Assembly: GCA_020205615.1 (NCBI GenBank)
Contig: CM035167.1
Coordinates: 134,802,568-134,866,567, forward strand
DNA length: 64,000 nucleotides
Source: Panax quinquefolius
Lineage: Eukaryota; Streptophyta; Magnoliopsida; Apiales; Araliaceae
Reading direction: 5' to 3'
Positions 59,159-64,000 of the stretch are shown here, one piece after another. The notes under the pieces were generated by a model. It saw only the letters and a list, made by a program, of their open reading frames with translations. It searched no databases and was not told the origin of the DNA. A program made the position numbers and the translations under genes. Positions within the stretch are counted from its first letter, which is position 1. Each line of letters begins with the position of its first letter.

Positions 59159-59828
59159 TGTAGTCAAAGATGAATGATTTAAGAAGAATATCTTTGGCAC
59201 GTAGTGCAAAGATGAAGCAGTGTTTAGATAAACATGATTAAGTGATGAATATCTTTGGGCTGTAGTGCAAAGATGAATATGTGATTCGGATATATATTGA
59301 TTGATGTTACTGGGGATAAAAGATGAGCGATGAACTTTTAAATTTATACATGGAAAGATAGTAGTTTGCATTCTCTACTTAACTCTTCTAATGAATTATT
59401 ATTTCATTGCGAATATTGATTTAAAATTTGTTGTCTATTGTATTCTATTAGATTTTTTCTGTTGAAGACTAACGGTAATTTGTTGTATATTATCTTAGTC
59501 ATAATATTCTTTCTTGAGCTAGTTGAGCTCACCTTTTCCTTTTTGTTCCATTTTTCTCGGGAGGCGAGAATATAAGCGAAAGACGTGTTCGGGGTATGGA
59601 ATGAAGGTTTTAGAAAGGATTGTTTAGTAGTCCTCACCATTTTTGTAAAATAATGTATCAATAAATGTGATGAGGATTTATTTGAGTATAGATATTGTCT
59701 AGAAGATAATATTTGTATTTAAACTCACAGTTTTACTGTTGTAATAATAAAGTTGTAGTTGTTTCTGTACCATGTATTGACAACTCAGAATGGGTGATGT
59801 ATACCTATTTTGGGGGCGTCACAATTTA

Positions 59829-60383
59829 TCAAATTTAACGATGTTACAAAAATATTCAAGCACAATAATCAACTTGTAAATTTTTTCTAATACAAATACC
59901 AATTTATTACTTTTTCAATTTAAGTACCAACTTATAAGTCAAGTCTAAGTACATACACCAAAAATTATTTTTTCCCACTATGAAAATGCCATTGTACCAT
60001 TTGAATTCTGCTTGGGGTACCGTGGGATTGCACTTACAAATTTTATACTCCCTAGTCCCTTCACTTATAATTTTTTTTAATAAAATGCCATTTTATCAAT
60101 TTTTTTTATTAATATTATTATTATTATTTTGCAAATAAAATTATAGTCTATAAAATAAATAATAAACAAAAGATCATTCAAAAAGGATTGTATCCGATTG
60201 TGTCTTTTGCAAAAGTTAATAATTAAGAAAAATAAACAAAACAATTATCATCTCTTTTTTTAATTAGGATGGACCAGAGATGACAGAAGAAAGTATCCGG
60301 TTCAAAAAATATAGGACAATCCTAACAGTTTCACTCTAAAATTGGCTTAAGGACAGAAACAAGTTGCAAACATTAGTAAAAAC
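59829..60383. other. Spacer between element F and the hAT element, no feature
   Basis: AT-rich, with no repeats of the retrotransposon family and no gene. The last bases GTAAAAAC (60376-60383) would be the left target duplication of the next element. Confidence 0.5.
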
Positions 60384-60589
60384 TAGACCTGGCAAAGTGG
60401 GCCGGGCCAGCCCGCCCGTCAAAAGCTGGGCTATGGGCTTCATTATTTTGGCCCACAGAAATCTGGGCCTTTTTGGCCTGGCCCAATTTTGGCCCGGCCC
60501 AATGACAACCCAGTGGGCGCCCGGCCAGCCCGGACCTTTTAAAAAACCTTATCTGATCTCTATTCGCTAACTCGCTAAGGGCCGCCTGT

Positions 60590-61481
60590 AACAGAGAGAG
60601 AATAATGAAAACCGTGTGTCTCTACGGTTGATTTGATATCTTCAGCCCTTCACACTTCACAAGTTCACAGCCTCACCTCTACGGCTCTACGATTCGATCG
60701 ATCGACGAGACGAGACGACGCATAAGCTTGCCTTCACAGTTCGTCCTCTCCCTTAAAAAGCTAAAACCCTACTCGATTCTCCTCTTCTCAGACTCTTAGG
60801 TATTTTTCCACTCTCATTTCATTTCAATAAGATGGTTTGAAATTGTTTATAATCATTTTGATTTTTGATCGATTTTTGTTTGAACTTTGAATAATTGAAT
60901 TGGTAATATTTTATCTGTGTGAGTATGACTGTATGTCTTTGTGGTTGACTGATTTGGACAAAAAATTATTGGGTATTTCGTATTTGGGTGTGAAATTTGA
61001 AGAGTGGTTACTGGTTTATATATATATGTATGAGCATGACAAAAAATTATTGGGTATTTCGTAATTGGGTGTGGAATTACTAATTAGCAACAAGTGGAAT
61101 TGCATCAAGCTGAAGAAACAAAAAAGGCAACTAGAAAGGACAGAATTATCTCATTCAACTATGTAATTTTAATTTGAGGTGTAGAATTATTAATTTGCTG
61201 TGCAGAATTTGTGTTTGTAAGAATGAAATAACAAATATATAGTCACTAACAAAGGAGCAAGTTGAATGACTGCCGATTTTTTGGTGTAATTGTCAACATC
61301 TTTTACATTGCAGTGATTTCCTTGGGGTCACTCACTCACAGCTTACAACTTAGACCAGATCTGTTATTAATGTGAAGAGTGCCTCTACTTGTTGCTAATT
61401 CTAGATAATTACAATAAATTCTTTAAAGTTGGGAAATTATTGAGTATGTGTTAATTGTTTAAAATTTTTGTTTATTTGTAG
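60590..61481 (+). other. Probable 5' non-coding exon and intron of the hAT transposase gene
   Basis: A GC-richer stretch (about 60590-60799) with CT-rich leader-like sequence ends CTCTTAG|GTATTT. An AT-rich intron follows to TTATTTGTAG at 61481, seven bases before the start codon ATG at 61489. The transcription start is not visible. A 5' leader intron is common in plant hAT genes. Confidence 0.5.
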
Positions 61482-61488
61482 AGTTCTT

Positions 61489-63608
61489 ATGGATCGACGG
61501 GATCGTGTAACAATTGATTTGATTGATGGGGGAGTTGAAAGCTCGAACAATTTGACACAACCAATTGGCAGTTCGAAGAGAAAACAAAGGGAAGAAAGTT
61601 CAATTTGGAATCAATATGAAAAAAAGGTAGATCCTTCAACCAAAAAGTTAAGAGCATATTGTAAAACATGCACAAAAAGTTATGCTATTGGAGATGGTGG
61701 TAGTTCTCACGGGACTAGAAATTTGCATGCACATGAAAAGTCATGTCCCGGTTTAGTTAGCCAAAATGTGACCCAAATGCATCTAGATCATGAAGGAAAT
61801 ATGCTTAAAAGAAAAATTAGTTAACTCATTTATAGGGATAAAATGGCTGAAGCAATCATGATGCATAACTATCCATTCTTGATTGTTGAACATGAAGGAT
61901 TACGAAGAGTGCATAACTATTTGAATCTGGATGTGAAATCATATACTAGAAACACCGCTAAAAGCGGATTGTATTAAAATTTATAAGCTTGAGAAAGTAA
62001 AATTGAAACGTGCATTTGAGAACATCCGCGGTAGAATTTGTCTCACCGATTTGTGGTCGTCTCTAAGTACTAGTGAGGGTTATATTTGTTTAACCGCTCA
62101 CTTTATTGATCATGATTGTGTGTTGCACAGTAGGATTATAAATTTCTGTCATTTCCCCCCACCACATACCGGTACTCTTTTATCAGAAAAAATCTTTGAG
62201 TTTTTAAAGGATTGGGGTATTGAAAAAAAGATCTTTTCTCTCACTTTAGATAATGCAACAAACAACTACAACATGGAAAATTTCTTGAAGGCTCATTTGA
62301 GAGGAAACTTGCTTTGCAATGGTAGGTTTTTCCATGTTCGGTGTTCTGCTCACATATTAAATCTCATTGTTCAAGATGGTTTAAAAATTGCAAGTGAACC
62401 TTTACGCAAAATTAGAGAGAGTGTCAAATATATTAAGGGATCTGAAAGTAGAATATTAAATTTTGTTACATGTTGTGAACAATTGCTTGTGTCCGTAGAA
62501 TCGGGTTTGCGTTTGGATTGTGTGACTAGATGGAATTCTACATGGGAGATGCTTGATAGTGTTCTGAAATTTAAAGATGTATTCTTTCAATATGCCATGG
62601 TTGAATCATCTTACACAACTTTTCCAACAAATGATGAGTGGGAAATAGCACAAGCTATCACTACATTTTGAAACCATTACGGAAAATTACGAACTTTTTC
62701 GGAACCAGGTTATCCAACATCAAATCTGTATTTCTTACATGTATTGAGGATAAAAGAACTTTTGATGTTTAACAAGTCTTGTGAGATTGAGGTAATTAGA
62801 AACATGGCAAATGAGATGTTGCCAAAGTTTGAAAAATATTGAGCTATGTTGTTATCTTGTCCATAGCTACTATTCTTGACCCAAGGTATAAGGTGCAATT
62901 TGTCAAATTTAAATTGAAAAAATTTGAGACGGATGAGTATGTTATAAATAGAAAAGTGGAGCAAATTGTGGATGCTATGAAATCTTTGTTCATGGAATAT
63001 GTAACGGAGTTGTCAAAAGATGGTTCACAACATCCTCAAGATGGTGTAGGGACTTCAACTATTGCTACCACCAACACAAATGAACATAGTGATGATGAGT
63101 TCGATGTAAGTAAAGTTTTCATGTAAAGTTTTCATGTATTATCTATATTGCATATTTATGTTGATGAACTTTTGATGTTTAAAATTTTAAATAGGAGTTT
63201 GTGAGGGAAGTGCAAGGTACTACATCAACAAGAACGGAATTGGAACAATACTTAGAGGAGAAAATCGTCACTAACAAATCTTCTTTTAATATTCTAGAAG
63301 AATGGAAAAAACTTTCTGAGAGGTACCCAATCCTTTTTTTTTATTCTAGTTTTATACCTTTATTTTATACATGACTAATGACTAGTTATTTCTTTCAAAT
63401 ATTACATTATTATAGATATCCAATACTAGCGAATATGGCATATGATATCTTATCAATTCCAATTACAACGGTTGCTTCGGAGTCGAGCTTTAGCATTGGA
63501 GCAAAGGTTCTCACAAAATATCGTAGTTCGCTTCTACCGGATAATGCACAAGCATTAATTTGTGGACGTAATTGGATTTGTGGATATGAAATACAAGATT
63601 TGTTCTAG
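61489..63608 (+). pseudogene. hAT transposase with BED finger, RNase H-like core and C-terminal dimerisation domain, broken
   Basis: The ATG at 61489 follows a splice acceptor. Residues 38-88 form a BED zinc finger with C58, C61 and a His/Cys end HAHEKSC. The frame stops at TAA 61822-61824 after KRKIS and then continues in frame as hAT sequence (MAEAIMMHNYPF). A one-base shift in an A-run near 61957 leads into 62003-62671, the transposase core: LTDLWSS, SLTLDNATNNYN and FFHVRCSAHILNLIVQDGLK. A stop at 62669 and a shift near 62840 follow, then ILDPRYK. Introns 63106-63194 and 63323-63415 are plausible (GT..AG, in phase). The last exons give the dimerisation domain with LEEWKKLSER and [16 protein letters not shown], ending at TAG 63608. 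So the gene is complete in parts but inactive as read. Confidence 0.85.
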
Positions 63609-64000
63609 ACTTCTAGTTTTAAATATTGTTACTTTAATTGTAGCTTTTTAGTTTAATTTTGGGTATTGAACTATTGATATTTTAAATTGGCATTTTTAAT
63701 ATAGATGATGGGTCAAGGACGACCAACTTTTGGTACCGCTTAGTTGCAAATCAAGAGTCAAAGGATCTAACATAAAGCGGTTACAAGGAGTGACTAGACA
63801 TCTCACTAGTAAGTACTTCATTTTTATGGAATATTTCTTTGATTTTTGTTTGATTTTTCAAGTACTAAGAAAAGGTAATCTTGTATGTATAAATATGAAT
63901 GTATGTATTTATAATAACTAATTAATCATGTAGCTATTGAACCACTTAATCAAGGATTATATATATATGTTATGATTTTAGCTTTTTGGGGTCTTTGCTT
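63609..64000. other. 3' part of the hAT element, non-coding
   Basis: AT-rich sequence after the transposase stop. No terminal inverted repeat is found before the window ends. An open frame of 63 codons at 63730 has no recognisable domain. Confidence 0.5.

Larger units (their letters stand above)
47094..59823 (+). mobile_element. Element F: solo LTR split by element G
   Basis: Starts TGTAAGACCCCAAC at 47094 and ends GGGGGCGTCACA at 59823, flanked by a perfect duplication ATTTA (47089-47093 and 59824-59828). The own sequence is 47094-49041 and 59164-59823, together about 2.6 kb, that is one LTR. TATAAATA lies at 48432-48439. There is no internal region. Confidence 0.9.
60384..64000 (+). mobile_element. 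hAT element with its own transposase gene (right end outside window)
   Basis: The left end reads TAGACCTGGCAAAGTGGGCC, followed by about 150 bp rich in GGCCC/GGGCC words, the subterminal pattern of plant hAT elements. A leader region and a transposase gene follow. The right terminus and target duplication lie beyond 64000, so the borders are only half supported. Confidence 0.78.

Noticed and set aside
60364..60570. Open frame at the left end of the hAT element
   Set aside because: It reads through GGCCC-rich subterminal repeats of the transposon.

Overview
The window is nuclear DNA of a flowering plant, most likely a eudicot. It carries genes with long introns, a plant R2R3-MYB gene, plant-type hAT, Mutator-like and Stowaway-like DNA transposons, and long nests of Ty3/Gypsy LTR retrotransposons of the chromovirus (Tekay/Del-like) type primed by initiator tRNA-Met. 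I do not name the species. Only two host genes look functional, both on the + strand at the left end. About two thirds of the window is transposable element. Region by region: positions 1-6055 hold the 3' part of an R2R3-MYB gene of the AtMYB1/MYB25/MYB109 type (exon end 1-114, about 5.1 kb intron, last exon 5184-6055). Its intron contains a non-autonomous hAT element (884-3984) that was itself hit by an LTR retrotransposon now reduced to a 2450-bp solo LTR (1111-3560). Positions 7398-14412 hold a complete two-exon gene for a 230-residue RING-variant (C4HC3) protein with one C-terminal membrane segment; its 6.3-kb intron carries two hAT elements with perfect 8-bp target duplications, one of them containing a Stowaway-like MITE. 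Positions 14413-17736 are intergenic, with tandem repeats, microsatellites and a decayed GRF-zinc-finger gene fragment. Positions 17737-45424 are a four-element nest of related Ty3/Gypsy elements: a reverse-oriented solo LTR (D) contains a deleted forward element (C, target duplication CCTGT), whose 3' LTR contains a full-structure element (A, target duplication ATTTT) and a chimeric element (B) with a deletion at its right junction. After a short host stretch and a 1.07-kb foldback Mutator-like element (45959-47032), a second nest follows: solo LTR F (47094-59823, ATTTA) split by the most complete chromovirus G (49042-59158, TGTAG). From 60384 to beyond the right edge lies a hAT element that still has its 5' terminus, a 5' non-coding exon and a transposase gene with introns, but whose coding region is broken by two stops and two frameshifts. 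How the parts relate: the two host genes are unrelated in function (a DNA-binding regulator and a putative membrane ubiquitin ligase) and are simply neighbours. No element here encodes an intact set of proteins as the sequence stands. The most interesting signals are in the retrotransposon family: elements A and C share the same two losses (reverse-transcriptase core and RNase H core) and the same roughly 145-bp segment of unknown origin, which also occurs in B at a different place; B carries foreign sequence and an expanded 57-bp minisatellite; and differences between LTR copies seem to cluster at CAG/CTG sites, which could be real methylation-linked decay or a basecalling artefact.
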